Of a DNA stretch of 64,000 nt, positions 42,104 through 53,379 are shown piece by piece. Position numbers and translations under genes: made by a program. Position 1 is the first letter of the stretch; the number at the start of each line of letters is the position of its first letter. The DNA comes from Schistocerca nitens (lineage: Eukaryota > Arthropoda > Insecta > Orthoptera > Acrididae): positions 486,679,376 to 486,743,375 of the forward strand of contig NC_064619.1 in NCBI RefSeq assembly GCF_023898315.1, given 5' to 3'. The notes under the pieces are model-generated. The model saw nothing but the letters and a program-made list of their open reading frames with translations. It was not told the origin of the DNA and did no database searches.

Positions 42104-45100
42104 ATGTTGTTTTTGTTGTGGTCTTCAGTCCTGAGACGGTTTGATGCAGCTCTCCATGCTACTCTATCCTGTGCAAGCTTCTTAGTCTCCCAGTACCTAC
42201 TGCATCCTACATCCTTCTGAATCTGCTTAGTGTATTCATCTCTTGGTCTCCCTATACGATTTTTACCCTCCACGCTGCCCTCCAGTACTAAATTGGTGAT
42301 CCCTTCATGCCTCAGAACATGTCCTACCAACCAATCCCTTCTTCTAGTCAAGTTGTGCCACAAATTCCTCTTCTCCCCAGTTCTATTCAATACCTCCTCA
42401 TTAGTTATGTGATCTACCCATCTAATCTTCAGCATTTTTCTGTAGCATCCAATTTCGAAATCTTCTATTCTCTTCTTGTCTAAACTATTTATCGTCCGTG
42501 TTTCACTTCCATACATGGCTACACTCCATACAAATACTTTTAGAAACGACTTCCTGACACTTAAATCTATACTCGATGTTAACAAATTTCTGTTATTCAG
42601 AAACGCTTTCTTTGCCATTGCCAGTCTACATTTTATATCCTCTTTACTTCGACCATCATCAGTTATTTTGCTCCCCAAATAGCAAAACTCCTTTACTACT
42701 TTAAGTGTCTCATTTCCTAATCTAATTCCCTCAGCATCTCCCTACTTAATTCGACTAAATTCCATTATCCTCGTTTTGCTTTTGTTGATGTTTATCTTAT
42801 ACCCTCCTTTCAAGACACTATCCATTCCGTTCAACTGCTCTTCCAAGTCCTTTGCTGCCTCTGACAGAATTACAATGTCATCGGCGAACCTCGAAGCATT
42901 TATTTCTTTTCCATGGATTTTAATTCCTACTCCGAATTTTTCTTTTGTTTCCTTTACTGCTTGCTCAATGTACAGATAACATCGGGGAGGGGCTACAACC
43001 CTGTCTCACTCACTTCCCAATCACTGCTTTCCTTTCATGTCCCTCGACTCTTGAAACTGCCATCTGGTTTCTGTACAAATTGTAAATAGCGTTTCGCTCC
43101 CTGTATTTTACCGCTGCCACCTTCAGAATTTGAAAGAGAGTATTCCAATCGACATTGTCAAAAGCTTTCTCTAAATCTACAAATGCTAGAAACCTAGGTT
43201 TGCATTTCCAATATTTCTACGGAATCCAAATTGATCTTTCCCGAGGTCGGCTTGTACCAGTTTTTCCATTCGTCTGTAAAGAATTCGCGTTAGTATTTTG
43301 CAGCTGTGACTTATTAAACTGATAGTTCGCTAATTTTCACATCTGTCAACACCTGATTTCTTTGGGATTCGAATTATTATATTCTTCTTGAAGTCTGAGG
43401 GAATTTCGCCTGTGTCATACATCTTGCTCACCAGATCGTAGAGTTTTGTCAGGACTGGCTCTCCCAAGGCTGTCAGTAGTTCTAATGGAATTTTGTCTAC
43501 TCCCAGGGCCTTGTTTCGACTCAGGTCTTTCAGTGCTCTGTCAAACTCTTCACGCAGTATCATATCTCCCACTTCATCTTCATCTACATCCTCTTCCATT
43601 TCCATAATATTGTCCTCAAGCACATCGCCCTTGTATAGACCGTCTATATACTCCTTCCACCATTCTACTTTCCCTTCTTTGCTTAGAACTCGGTTTCCAT
43701 CTGACCTCTTGATATTCATACAAGTGGTTCTATTTTCTCCAAAGATCTCTTTAATTTTCCTGTAGGCAGTATCTATTTTACCCCTAGGGAGATAAGCCTC
43801 TACATCTTTATATTGGTCCTCTAGCCATTCCTGCTTAGCCATTTTGCACGTCCTGTCGATCTCGTATTTGAGACGCTTCTATTCCTTTTAGCTTGCTTCA
43901 TTTACTGCATTTTTGTATTTTCTGCTTTCATCAATAAATTCAGTATCTCTTCTGTTACCCAATGATTTTTACTAGCCCTTGTCTTTTTACCTACTTGATC
44001 CTCTGCTGCCTTCACTATTTCATCCCTCAAAGCTACACATTCTTCTTCTACTGTATTTCTTTCCACCATTCCTGTCAGTTGTTCCCTTATGCCCTCCCTG
44101 AAACTATGTACAACCTCTGGTTCTTTCAGTTTATCCAGATCCCATTTCCTTAAATTCCCACTTTTTTGCAGTTTCTTCAGTTTTAATCAACAGTTCATAA
44201 CTAATAGATTGTGGTCAGAGTCCACATCTGCCCCTGGAAATGTCTTACAATTTAAAACCTGGTTCCTAAATGTCTGTCTTACCATTAAATAATCTATCTG
44301 AAACCTTCTAGTTTCTCCAGGGTTGTTCCATGTATACAACCTTCTTTCATTATTCTTGAACCAAGTGTTAGCTATGTTTAAGTTATGCTCTGTGCAAAAT
44401 TCTACCAGGCGGCTTCCTCTTTCATTTCTTAGCCCCAATCCATATTCACCTACTACGTTTCCTTCTCTTCCTTTCCCTACTGTCGAATTCCAGCCACCCA
44501 TGATTATTAAATTTTCGTCTCCCTTCCGTATCTGAATAATTTCTTTTATCTCATTATACATTTCATCAACTTCTTCATCATCTGCAGAGCTAGTTGGCAT
44601 ATAAACTTGTACTACTGTAGTAGGCGTGGGCTTCGTGTCTATCTTGGCTACAATAATACGTTCACTCTGCTCTTTGTTGTAGCTTACAAGCACTCCTATT
44701 TTCCTAATCATTATTAAAGCTACTCCTGTATGACCCCTATTTGATTTTGTATTAATAATTCTGTATTCACCTGACCAAATGTCTTGTTCCTCTTGCCACC
44801 GAACGTCACTAATTCCCACTATATCTAACTTTGACCTATCCATTTCCCCTTTTAAATTTTCCAACCTACCTGCTCGATTAAGGGATCTGACATTCCACGC
44901 TCCGTTCCATAGAACGCCAGTTTTCTTTCTCCTGATAACGACGTCCTCTTTGTAGTCCCCGCCCGGAGATCCGAATGGGGGACTATTTTACCTCCGGAAC
45001 ATTTTACCCAAGAGGACGCTATCATCATTTAATCATGCAGTAAAGCTGCATGCCCCCGGGAAAATTACGGCTGTAGTTTCCCCTTGCTTTCAGCCGTTCG

Positions 45101-45340
45101 CAGTACCACAACAGCAAGGCCGTTTTGGTTAGTGTTACAAGGCTAGATCTGTCAATCATCTAGACTGTTGCCCCTGCAACTACTGAAAGGGCTGCTGCCC
45201 CTCTTCAGGAACCACAGGTTTGTCTGGCCTCTCAACCAATACCCCTCCGTTGTGGTTGCACCTACGGTACGGCTATCTGTATCGTTGAGGCACGCAAGCC
45301 TCCCCACCAACGGCAAGGTCCATGGTTCATGGGGAGGTTA
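42104..45340 (-). mobile_element. RTE-clade LINE, decayed copy (block B, unit 2)
   Basis: This is the partner of 9479-12772, sharing its 5' flank. Open pieces are an endonuclease part (44864-44187: VGISDVRWQEEQDIW, SDHNLL), a middle part (43842-43330: DKIPLELLTALGEP) and a C-terminal part (42678 downward: GSKITDDGRSKEDIK). Internal losses occur near 42980 and 43200, and the catalytic FADD is retained near 42890. It is more damaged than the unit-1 copy. Confidence 0.9.
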
Positions 45341-45361
45341 CTTCACATACTAGCAACTAAT

Positions 45362-45482
45362 ATCATTAACACGACAAATATTGCTGCGCTAACTTTAGTT
45401 AAGCGCAACTTTCGGGTCTCTGCCGATGAAATTCCTCTGTATACAGTAAAGCAATAAAATTTTTGGACTTGTGGTTTCGCTG
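45362..45482 (-). other. Open segment next to the RTE 5' end
   Basis: On minus, after a good acceptor-like stretch (atcttggcctcctgcag) a frame ends with a hydrophobic run (KVSAAIFVVLMILVASM) and TGA. Unit 1 is identical over about 130 bp but has lost the AG (ctgcaacg). It may belong to the RTE 5' region rather than to a host exon. Undecided. Confidence 0.2.
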
Positions 45483-45560
45483 CAGGAGGCCAAGATAGTA
45501 TAACCAGTGAAGCATAGGTATGCCAACAATGCTGCCTGAGGACTGTGCAAGGGCAATTAA

Positions 45561-45796
45561 TTATAGCGGAGACCAAAGTGGCTGGATAGGAGGGGAAGGG
45601 AAAGGGGAGAGGAGCAGACGGAACAGGTACTTGCAGCCGGCTGCATGCAGATTCTGCCGCGCCTTCTGGAATTCTGCCTTGATGTGCGTTTCTCCATCTG
45701 TCAAGTTCCGGATAGTGAGCGTCTCACTTCCTTCACACTCTGGAAACACACCAGCAGAAATTCGTAACCCTGATTTCGAAGCAGGCACCATAACCA
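45561..45796 (-). CDS. Candidate exon in block B, copy 2
   Basis: On minus, the acceptor tgctggttttgcag (ending 45797) is followed by an open frame reading VMVPASKSGLRISAGVFPEC, then SETLTIRNLTDGETHIKAEF and QKARQNLHAAGC. A donor-like CAA-GTACCT at 45631 would give a 166-nt exon (phase 1 in, 2 out); without it the frame stays open to TAA at 45561. The incoming phase fits the candidate exon at 59787-59930. The unit-1 copy has a TAA early on. The protein is not recognised. Confidence 0.35.
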
Positions 45797-45829
45797 CTGC
45801 AAAACCAGCATAACAGTGCATGCATTCAA

Positions 45830-46770
45830 ACTGCTGTCAAGAATAATATACATAAGAATGGAAAAAGTTGAAGATCTGTTATATGAGGATCACTTTGAGT
45901 TTAGGCACGAGAGAGGCAGTTCTGACGTTGCGCTTCATGATAGAAGCAAGACATGAGAAAAATCAAAACACATTCATAGGATTTGTCGAACTAGAAATAG
46001 TGATTGACACTTTAAAATGATACAAGACGTTCGAAATTCTGAACAAAGTAAGAGTAATGTACGGGACGCGTAATACACAGTAAGTACAAGAAACATGAGA
46101 GAATGGTAAGAATGGAGGAGAAAGAACGAAATCCTTCAATTAAAAGTGGTGTAAGGGAGGTGATGCTGCTTTCGCCCCTACTACTCACTGTCTACATCGT
46201 AGAACCCATGACGGAAATGAAAGAAAGTTTCCAAAGTGTGCTGAAAATTCGCAGTAAGAAACTACCACTGATACGATCCGCTGATGCCATTGCTATCCTT
46301 GTTTGAAATGAATTACAGGATCTATTGAATGAAATGAACAGTATTGTGAGTACAGAATAGGTACTGAGAGTAAACCGAAGAGAAACGAAAATAATTAGAA
46401 GTAGCAGAGAATCAGAATAGCGAGAAAACATCACAACTTGGGATCAAGAAGTACACGAAGTTAAGGAACTCAGTTACCTTGGAAGCAAAACAACCGATCA
46501 ACCCATGTTGGACGAGGCAAGGAGGACATATAAAGCAGATTAGCACAGGAAAAGAAGGCGTTCCTGGACAAAAGAAGTCAACTGATAACAAACATATGTC
46601 GTAATTTGAGGACGAAATAAATGAGGATGTATGCTTGTAGCACAGCATTGTACATAAGTGAATCATTTGCTGTGGAGAAACCGAAAACGAAGAGAATCCT
46701 TGTGTTCGCGATGTGTGCGATACAAGAATGTTGGAAAGTAGGTGGACAGATAAGGAATGAGGAAATTCAC
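45830..46770 (+). pseudogene. Old RTE-like LINE fossil, 5' segment (unit 2)
   Basis: This is the partner of 13255-14190, with the same RT remnants (VREVMLLSPLLLTVYI, LPLIRSADAIAILV). It is interrupted at about 46770 by the CR1, and its 3' end continues at 48716. Confidence 0.75.
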
Positions 46771-48715
46771 ATCTACATCTACATCTACGTGATTACTCTG
46801 GTATTCACGAAAAAGTGCTTGGCAGAGGGTTCAATGAACCACCTTCACGCTGTCTCTCTACCGTTCCACGCTCAAACGGCATGCGGGAAAAACGAGCACT
46901 TAAATTTTTCTGTGCGAGCTCTGATTTCTCTCGTTTATCGTAATGATCATTTGTCCCTATGTAGGTGGGTGCCAATAGAATGTTTTCGCAATCGTTGCAG
47001 AAAACTGGTGATTGAAATTTCATGAGGAGATCTCGTCGCAACGAAAAACGCCTTTGTTTTAATGATTGCCACTCGATTTCATGTATCATGTCTGCGACAC
47101 TATCTCCCCTATTTCGCGATAATACAAAACGAGCTGCCCTTCTTTGTACTTTTTCGCTGTCATCCATCAGTCCCACCTGATGCGAATCCCACACCGTACA
47201 GCAATATTCCAGAATAGGGCGGACAAGCGTGGTGTAAGAAATCTCTTTAGTAGACCTGTTGCACCTTGTAAGTGTTCTGCCAATGAATCGCAGTCCTTGG
47301 TTTACTCTACTCACAATATTATCTATGTGGTCGTTCCAATTTAGGTTATTTGTAATTGTAATCCCTAAGTGTTAGGCTGCATTTACAACCTTCAGATTTG
47401 TGTGACTTTGCGCGTAATCGAAATTTAGCTGATTTCTTTCAGTACTCATGTGAATAGCTTCACACTTTTCTTTACTCAGGGTCACTTTTCGCACCATACA
47501 GATATATTATCTATATCATTTTGCAAGTCGTTTTGATCATCCGATGACTTTACAAGACGGTAAATGACAGCATCATCAGCGAACAGTCTAAGAGGACTAC
47601 TCAGATTGTCTCCTATGTCGTTAATACAGATCAGGAACAATAGAGGCCCTATAACACTTCCTTGGTGAACGCCGGATATGCCGTCTGGAAATATTAAAGT
47701 ATGGAATCAATTTGACATCCCCTATCAATAGCACTTATTACTTCATGAGTATAAAGAGCTAGTTGTGTTTCACAACAACGATGTTCTCTGAATCCGTGCT
47801 ATGTGTCAATAAATCGTTTTCTTCGAGGTACTTCATAATTTTCGAATACAGTATATGTTCCAATACCCTACCCCAAATCGACGATAGTGATGTATGCCTG
47901 TAATTCAGCAGATTCTCCTACTTCCCTTTTTGGGTATTGGTGTGACTTGAGGAATTTTCCAGTCTTTAGGTACGGATCTTTCTGTGAGCGAGTGGTTGTA
48001 TATAATTGCTAAATCGGGAGCTATTTTATCAGCATACTCTGAGAGGAACCTGACTGGTATACAATCTGGACCGGAGGCCTTGCATTCATTAAGTGAATTA
48101 ACTGCTCCTTTTCTCCGAGGATATCTGCTCATATGTTTCTCATCTTGGCAGTTGTTCTTGATTGGAATTCAGGAATATTTTCTTCGTCTTCTTTGGTGAA
48201 GGAGTTTCGGAAAACCGTATTTATTAACTCTGCTTTAGTGGCACTGTTATCAGTGAGTTCACCGTTGTTATCGCGCAGCGAAGGTATTGATTACGTCTTG
48301 CCACTGGTGTGCTTTATGTATGACCAGATTCTCTTTGCGTTTTCTGCCAGATTTCGAAAAAGAATTTCGTTGTGGAAATTATTAAAAGCATCTCGCATTG
48401 AAGTAAGCGCCATATTTCGAACTTCTGTAAAACTTTGCCAATCTTGGATGTTTTGCGTTCTTTTAAATTTGGCATGTTTTTTTCGTTGCTTCTGTAACAA
48501 CGATCTGACCCATTTTGTGTACCATGGGCGATCAGTACAATCACTTATTATTTTACGTGGTATATATCTCTCAATAGCTGTTGATACTATCTCTTTGAAA
48601 ACATTCCACAACTTTTCCATACTTACATGATCAGATGGAAAGGAGTGAAGACTGTCTCTTAAAAAGGTGTTAAGAGCATTTTATCAGCTTTTTTAAACAG
48701 ATATACTTGGCGTTT
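46770..48715 (-). mobile_element. CR1/L2-group LINE nested in the old RTE (unit 2)
   Basis: The minus-strand tail (acatctacatctacatctac on plus at 46769) leads to RT remnants as in unit 1 and continues past 48251 with the linker region (EKLWNVFKEIVSTAIERYIP, KRIWSYIKHTSGKT) and a decayed piece to about 48715. About 160 bp of the palm region is missing near 47680. The 5' end is truncated before the endonuclease. Confidence 0.85.
48291..48620 (-). pseudogene. CR1 linker-region ORF, 109 codons
   Basis: The frame reads EKLWNVFKEIVSTAIERYIP, TDRPWYTKWVRSLLQKQRKK, a helical stretch, and NAKRIWSYIKHTSGK. This is the segment between endonuclease and RT in CR1/L2-type proteins, equivalent to 30270-30520 of the plus-strand element. 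It exists only in unit 2 because the unit-1 deletion starts just before it. Confidence 0.8.
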
Positions 48716-48960
48716 CTTTCTCTCCGCAAAATAGAGGAAGAAAGGAACATAAGGAAAGCACTGACAAAAAGAGGGGTGGAATGGTAGGACATGTTTCGAG
48801 ACATAAGGAAACAAATTCCATGGTGCTAATACAACAAATAATTCAAGTAATTAAGAATATATGCCGAATATGCTTCTCTGAGATGAAGAGATTGGTACAA
48901 GAGAAGAAATCCCGTTGAGCCGCCTCAAACCAGTCAGAAGAATGATGGAAAATGGAAAAA
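48716..48960 (+). pseudogene. Old RTE-like LINE fossil, 3' segment
   Basis: Resuming after the CR1, the sequence encodes EERNIRKALTKRG, GHVSRHKETN, a MKRLVQEKKSR-like piece and AASNQSEE. These match the RTE C-terminus (GHVLRHEGIT, MKKLAQDRVAW, AASNQSQD). It confirms that the CR1 landed inside this older element. Confidence 0.7.
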
Positions 48961-51290
48961 GAACATAATTGGTACGAGTTTAGGACTCCGCGAGTACTTT
49001 GAGTTTCAGAATAAACTGCAGCATAAATTAAATTACTGAAATTAACACGATGTAAAAAGTTTAGTCTTTCAAGTGGGCATGACGGATATATCGGCCCTTG
49101 GCCTGTTCGCTCTCAGTTCAACGAATATATCGGACCACAGTAACCTGTCGCTTGTAGCTAATGGGAATGATGAATTCAAAGTCGAGAGGAACTTTAAAGT
49201 TAGTAGCTAACGTTTCATCCATCATCAGTCAAAATAATGCATTCTCGAAGTTTTAACGGTTTTCATTGTTTTTACTGCTATGGACACAAATTATGGCTGC
49301 TCCTGAAAAAAAAACAGCTTTTCGAAGTGTTTTGGAGTTCGCTAACGATTTTCTTGGAAAGAATTATTGAATTTACCTCTTCACCTGGTATATTAGTTCA
49401 GACTAGGGTGAGCAACTGACGAGTAAGCAAGCGGTGTTTTCGACACAATGCAGGAAAACAGAAATGAGCTCCTTGACGTTATTGTAAATAAAAAATTGAA
49501 GGAGGGCGAATATTCAACAGCTGCGTCACCATCAGATATTAGTAAAACGGAACCGCAAAAGAGATGCCGTGATGGTCAGCGCGTTACGTGACAATGCATT
49601 GCATGAAGTAAACTCAAAATATCTCATCCTGCATTTGTGGTAAATATATGAGACGCGTGGCTAGAAGTAGGTCACAGTTGGGAAACTACCAAGTGGCCAG
49701 GAGCAGACTGAAAAAAGTTATCAGACGATCACCGACGTTAAGTGCGGGGCTGTTTTCCAGTTATCCTGTATTAGGTTCAGGATAAGGCCGGGGGTACCTG
49801 CAACATGCACACACACTCACAACAGTGTAATTGGGATAGGGGTTTGCAATGGGATAAAACAGTTCCTCACACATTATTCCTATCTGGGACACACATCTCG
49901 AATCTTTTGAGTATATAAGAAGTAGTGATAGCTGCAGTTTATTAGTATTCTATGTTATCAACACATCTGACTAGTAAAAATGCATATCGCCTTTGCTCTG
50001 TGGTTATGAAGCCAGATTTTGCAATAATCAGTAAGCATTCAGCTGTATTTAAGATAGCTGAAGTCAATACCCTCTCCCGTGATCTTCTGTACTGTAATTG
50101 TAACACACCCCACGTCTACCATAATCCATGTGTTTCAGTGCATATAAGAGGTGGCTTTGACTGATAGTATTTTACTGACAGAAGTCTCTCTGGGTATATT
50201 TGGAAGACGAGGAAGAAGTGATCCAGCAAATACTTTGTAAATACTTTTGGCAGTGAGAGTGAATCTAAATCATCTTTGGACACCAAAGAAACCAAGTCAC
50301 TTGTGGTAGGATAGTAAATAAATATTCTTGTACAAAATCTTTATTAATTATTGCATACACATACATAATAAATGTGAAAATAACTGAACACGAAAGGGCA
50401 ATACGGGATTTATGCATTTACTGTAAATTCTGATAGAAAGTGGTCAAACACTGGTGTACTCGCAGCAAATGATGGAATCGAGGGTGCCTCTACATTAAAG
50501 GATATACTAGAGATTTGTTTATAAACTTTCCTTCCCAGATGAATTTGATTAAAGGAAGGTTCGTCATATTGTATCAAAAGGCTGTGGACTGAATATTGTG
50601 CATTTTATTATTCCACAAGTATTAAGACAAAAGTACCATAAACTGCTACTATTTCCAAAATTATTTTATTTTCCAGGTCTTAAAAAAAAGAAGATATATA
50701 TCAAATACACTTAACCCATTCCCTATTAAAGAAACTAGTTCTTCAAGTCCAGTTAACGAGAAAACTGAAAATGGAAGAGATCGACGTAAGAAAAACAAAA
50801 GCTAAACGTGTAAGATTTGGCGGAAACATTTCCCATGAAGGAAGACTATTAATTACTACTCGAAAAAGCAAGGCTTACAAATTACTGTATTTTTTTTTTA
50901 ATCTCTGCATATTAATCTAATTTATTAGACACAGTTCCTAAGTTTTCGTCAGTCAGTCAGTTGGCAGTTGGAGGCTGGAGTGCTGATACATTATCTGCGT
51001 ATCCAGTTATGCTGGCAACTAATGTGACATATATACGGATCATATCAAGCCATACCACATCAACAATAGCCTGATGATGGCGCACTGAAGCGCTGAAACT
51101 GGTGGTAACAAACTAAAATAAAGTCATAAGGACGGCTGTAGGAGTTTTATTTTGTCACAATAGTAAACGGCCGTCATCCCAAAGACCTCCTTCCAATAAG
51201 ACGGACGTACAAAAACAATATTACGTATATCGTAGGCCATGTACTCGTACATCCATTATGTATATTCGCGTACGTTGAACACATTTTACT
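48961..51290. other. No gene identified
   Basis: This is AT-rich sequence with short ORFs only (for example 49237-49419 and 49952-50164). At about 51060-51130 a stretch cctgatgatggcgcactgaa plus gctgaaactggtggtaac has the look of a retroelement 3' end, but I cannot place it. Confidence 0.5.
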
Positions 51291-51294
51291 TTAA

Positions 51295-51605
51295 ACTCGC
51301 TTGCCCGGCGTCGGCGGATAAATACGATACTACAGTGCCTGTGTTATTCCGAATTGCAGTGTAAAATTCCTTCGGACATGCATGCATGTCCTAAGGAACA
51401 GCCACTTTTTCGACTACAGCCGTTATGAAATACAAGAAATTTATTCGCAGTTGCGAATATGGACAGCCATCAACTGTATAATAGAATGACGACAATGAAA
51501 GCCACTGCCTGACCGGAACTCAAACCGGGATTTTCTCGCTCTTCGCGTGCGGTCACCTTATCATTGGACTATCCGAGCAGAACTCATGGCCAGGCCCGAA
51601 CTACG
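51295..51605 (-). mobile_element. tRNA-like SINE, third family
   Basis: On minus, the head contains ctcggatagtccaatgataa and a B-box-like ggtttgagttccggtca, then a body including tcattgtcgtcattctatta and a 3' section shared with 53218-53375. No clear target-site duplication is seen. Confidence 0.6.
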
Positions 51606-51873
51606 ATATATCGTCAGCCACATGCCTAAATCCTGTACCCGTACGTCCACTATGTACGAGGGTCGTCAATAATTAAAGAGACAAAATGGTCCGGGGAAAA
51701 ACTGTCAGTAGGGCAGGTTTGATACTTATATGGCTTTAAATTGGCATCACTAGAATGAACCCTGAGCAGCTGATGTATCAACATAGTTTTGTTCATCACC
51801 TCAAAAATACATTTCAAGATGGCGACACCGCTTGAAACGCCCACATTAGTTGAACAACGTTCTGTTATTTGTT

Positions 51874-52074
51874 GCCGGCCAGTGTGGCCGAGCGGTTCTA
51901 GGCGCTTCAGTCTGGAACCACGCGACCGCTACGGTCGCACGTTCGAATCCTGCCTCGGACATGGACGTGTGTTTTGTCCTTAGGTTAGGTAGGTTTAAGT
52001 AGTTCTAAGTTCTAGGGGACTGATGACCTCAAATGTTAAGTCCCACAGTGCTAAGAGCCATTTGAACCATTTTT
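51874..52074 (+). mobile_element. SINE, Leu/Ser-type head, inside mariner
   Basis: ccggccagtgtggccgagcg and gttcgaatcctgcctcgg mark the head; the shared body and a tttgaaccattttt end follow. The target-site duplication tgttatttgtt is at 51863-51873 and 52075-52085. Confidence 0.93.
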
Positions 52075-52089
52075 TGTTATTTGTTTTTT

Positions 52090-53100
52090 ACTTGCTGAAT
52101 TCTAGGAACCAGTGAATATATACCGTAGAATGTCTTATGTTTATGATGAAAGTTGTATAAATCGTCCAAATTTTTACAAGTGGGTAGAGCAGTTCAAAAA
52201 TCGTCGCGACTCAGTGACTGACGAACACGCTTCTGCCTACCAGTTGCAGTTTCAACTCCCTCACTTGAAAGTCGAATTGATGACATTATTCGTGCCGACC
52301 GCCGTGTGACTGTGGAAATGATACCTGATAAGGTTCAAGTTAGTACTGATACAGTTCATAACATTGTCTGTAACAAACGGAAGTACCGAAAAATATGTGC
52401 AAGATGGGACCCATAGGACTTGACTCGGCTACACAAGGAAATAAAGTTGAGAGTGTGCACAGAGCTAAAGGAACGTTATGAAAGAGAAGGTGAGCACTTC
52501 TTCAACAAAATTTTAACTTGTGATGAAACTTGGGTTCACTATTATGAGCCAGAAACAAAAAGGACAAAGCATGCAGTGGAAGCACACCAACTCACCTGTC
52601 AAGGAAAAATTCAAACCCAAGCTTCAGTAGGATACATCATGTTGACGGTGTTTTGGGATGCTGAAGGTCCAGTTGTTTGTCATCCCGAAGAGCAGTGTAG
52701 AATGATCAGCCAATATTAATCGTATTTGCTTTTAGACTAGGTGAAGCCAGCCATGAGAGAGAGACGTCGTGGATCCGAGAGAAGAGGTGTGATTCTCCAG
52801 CAAGACAACCCAAGTCCTCATGTTGCTCATCTAACCCGTGAAACCATCGACAAAATGGGTTGGGAAGTACTGCCTTATCCACCTTACAGTCCTCATTTAG
52901 CACCTACTGATTTCCATTTGGTTAGTGCACTGAAGGAGGCATTACGTGAAAAGAGGTTCCAGGACAAAGAGGACGTGAAACATTTTGTGTGAAATTGGTT
53001 CAAACATCAAGATAAAGAGTTCTTTGCAGCCGGAATAAAAGAGCTTGTAGCGCGTTGGAATAAGTGCATAAATGTTCAAGGGGATTATGTTGAAATGCAG
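52090..53100 (+). pseudogene. mariner transposase, broken (52-53 kb)
   Basis: The pieces, in order, are NFYKWVEQFKNRRDSVTDE (N-terminal domain), ELKERYEREGEHFFNKILTC with DETWVHYYEPETKR (first Asp), LTVFWDAEGPVV, GVILQQDNPSPHVAHL (second Asp), PYPPYSPHLAPTDFHL (the first Asp of PDL is His; APTD supplies the usual third position) and a C-terminal LVARWNKCINVQGDYVE. Stops and frameshifts separate them. It is a different mariner lineage from the 33637 element by sequence. Confidence 0.85.
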
Positions 53101-53217
53101 AAAAAGGATTGTTTTGTAAAAAAAAGGTTTTTTTTTCTCCAGACCAATTTCTCTCTTTAGTTGTTGAATGCCCCTCGAATATTCTCCTACAGAGGAGGCA
53201 TTTTCCTTGAAAGTCTG

Positions 53218-53375
53218 TTGCTCGGAGCCGGCAGATAAATACGATACTGCAGTGCCTGTGTCATTCGGAACTACGATGCAGAGTTCCTTCGGACAAGCGT
53301 GCATCCATGTCCGAAGATACACGAACTGCGACGACTACAGCAGTTATGAAATACATGAAATGTATTCGCAATATA
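53218..53375 (-). mobile_element. Truncated copy of the third SINE family
   Basis: gataaatacgatactgcagt and gagttccttcggacaagcgt parallel 51310-51455 in the same orientation. The tRNA-like head is absent, so this is a body-only fragment. Confidence 0.65.
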
Positions 53376-53379
53376 TTCT

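Larger units (their letters stand above)
42104..48251. repeat. Segmental-duplication block B, copy 2
   Basis: This is the partner of 9479-16455. It starts with an RTE 3' tail abutting a Tc1 fragment, and the shared sequence ends at gttatc (48246-48251). Beyond that point the CR1 LINE and the older RTE it interrupts continue uncut to about 48960, which shows that copy 1 is the truncated version. Confidence 0.9.
51657..53177 (+). mobile_element. mariner element with nested SINE
   Basis: The left end gagggtcgtcaataattaaa and the complement of the right end (gaggggcattcaacaactaa) pair as imperfect inverted repeats continuing into gagacaaaatggtccgg-like sequence. TA flanks the left end, and the right flank has mutated. 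Without the 212-bp SINE insertion (element plus duplicated target) the length is about 1.3 kb. The coding frame is broken. Confidence 0.85.

Noticed and set aside
41971..42678. 235-codon minus-strand ORF
   Set aside because: It joins the RTE C-terminus to a Tc1 tail across the insertion point, a chance read-through with no biological fusion implied.
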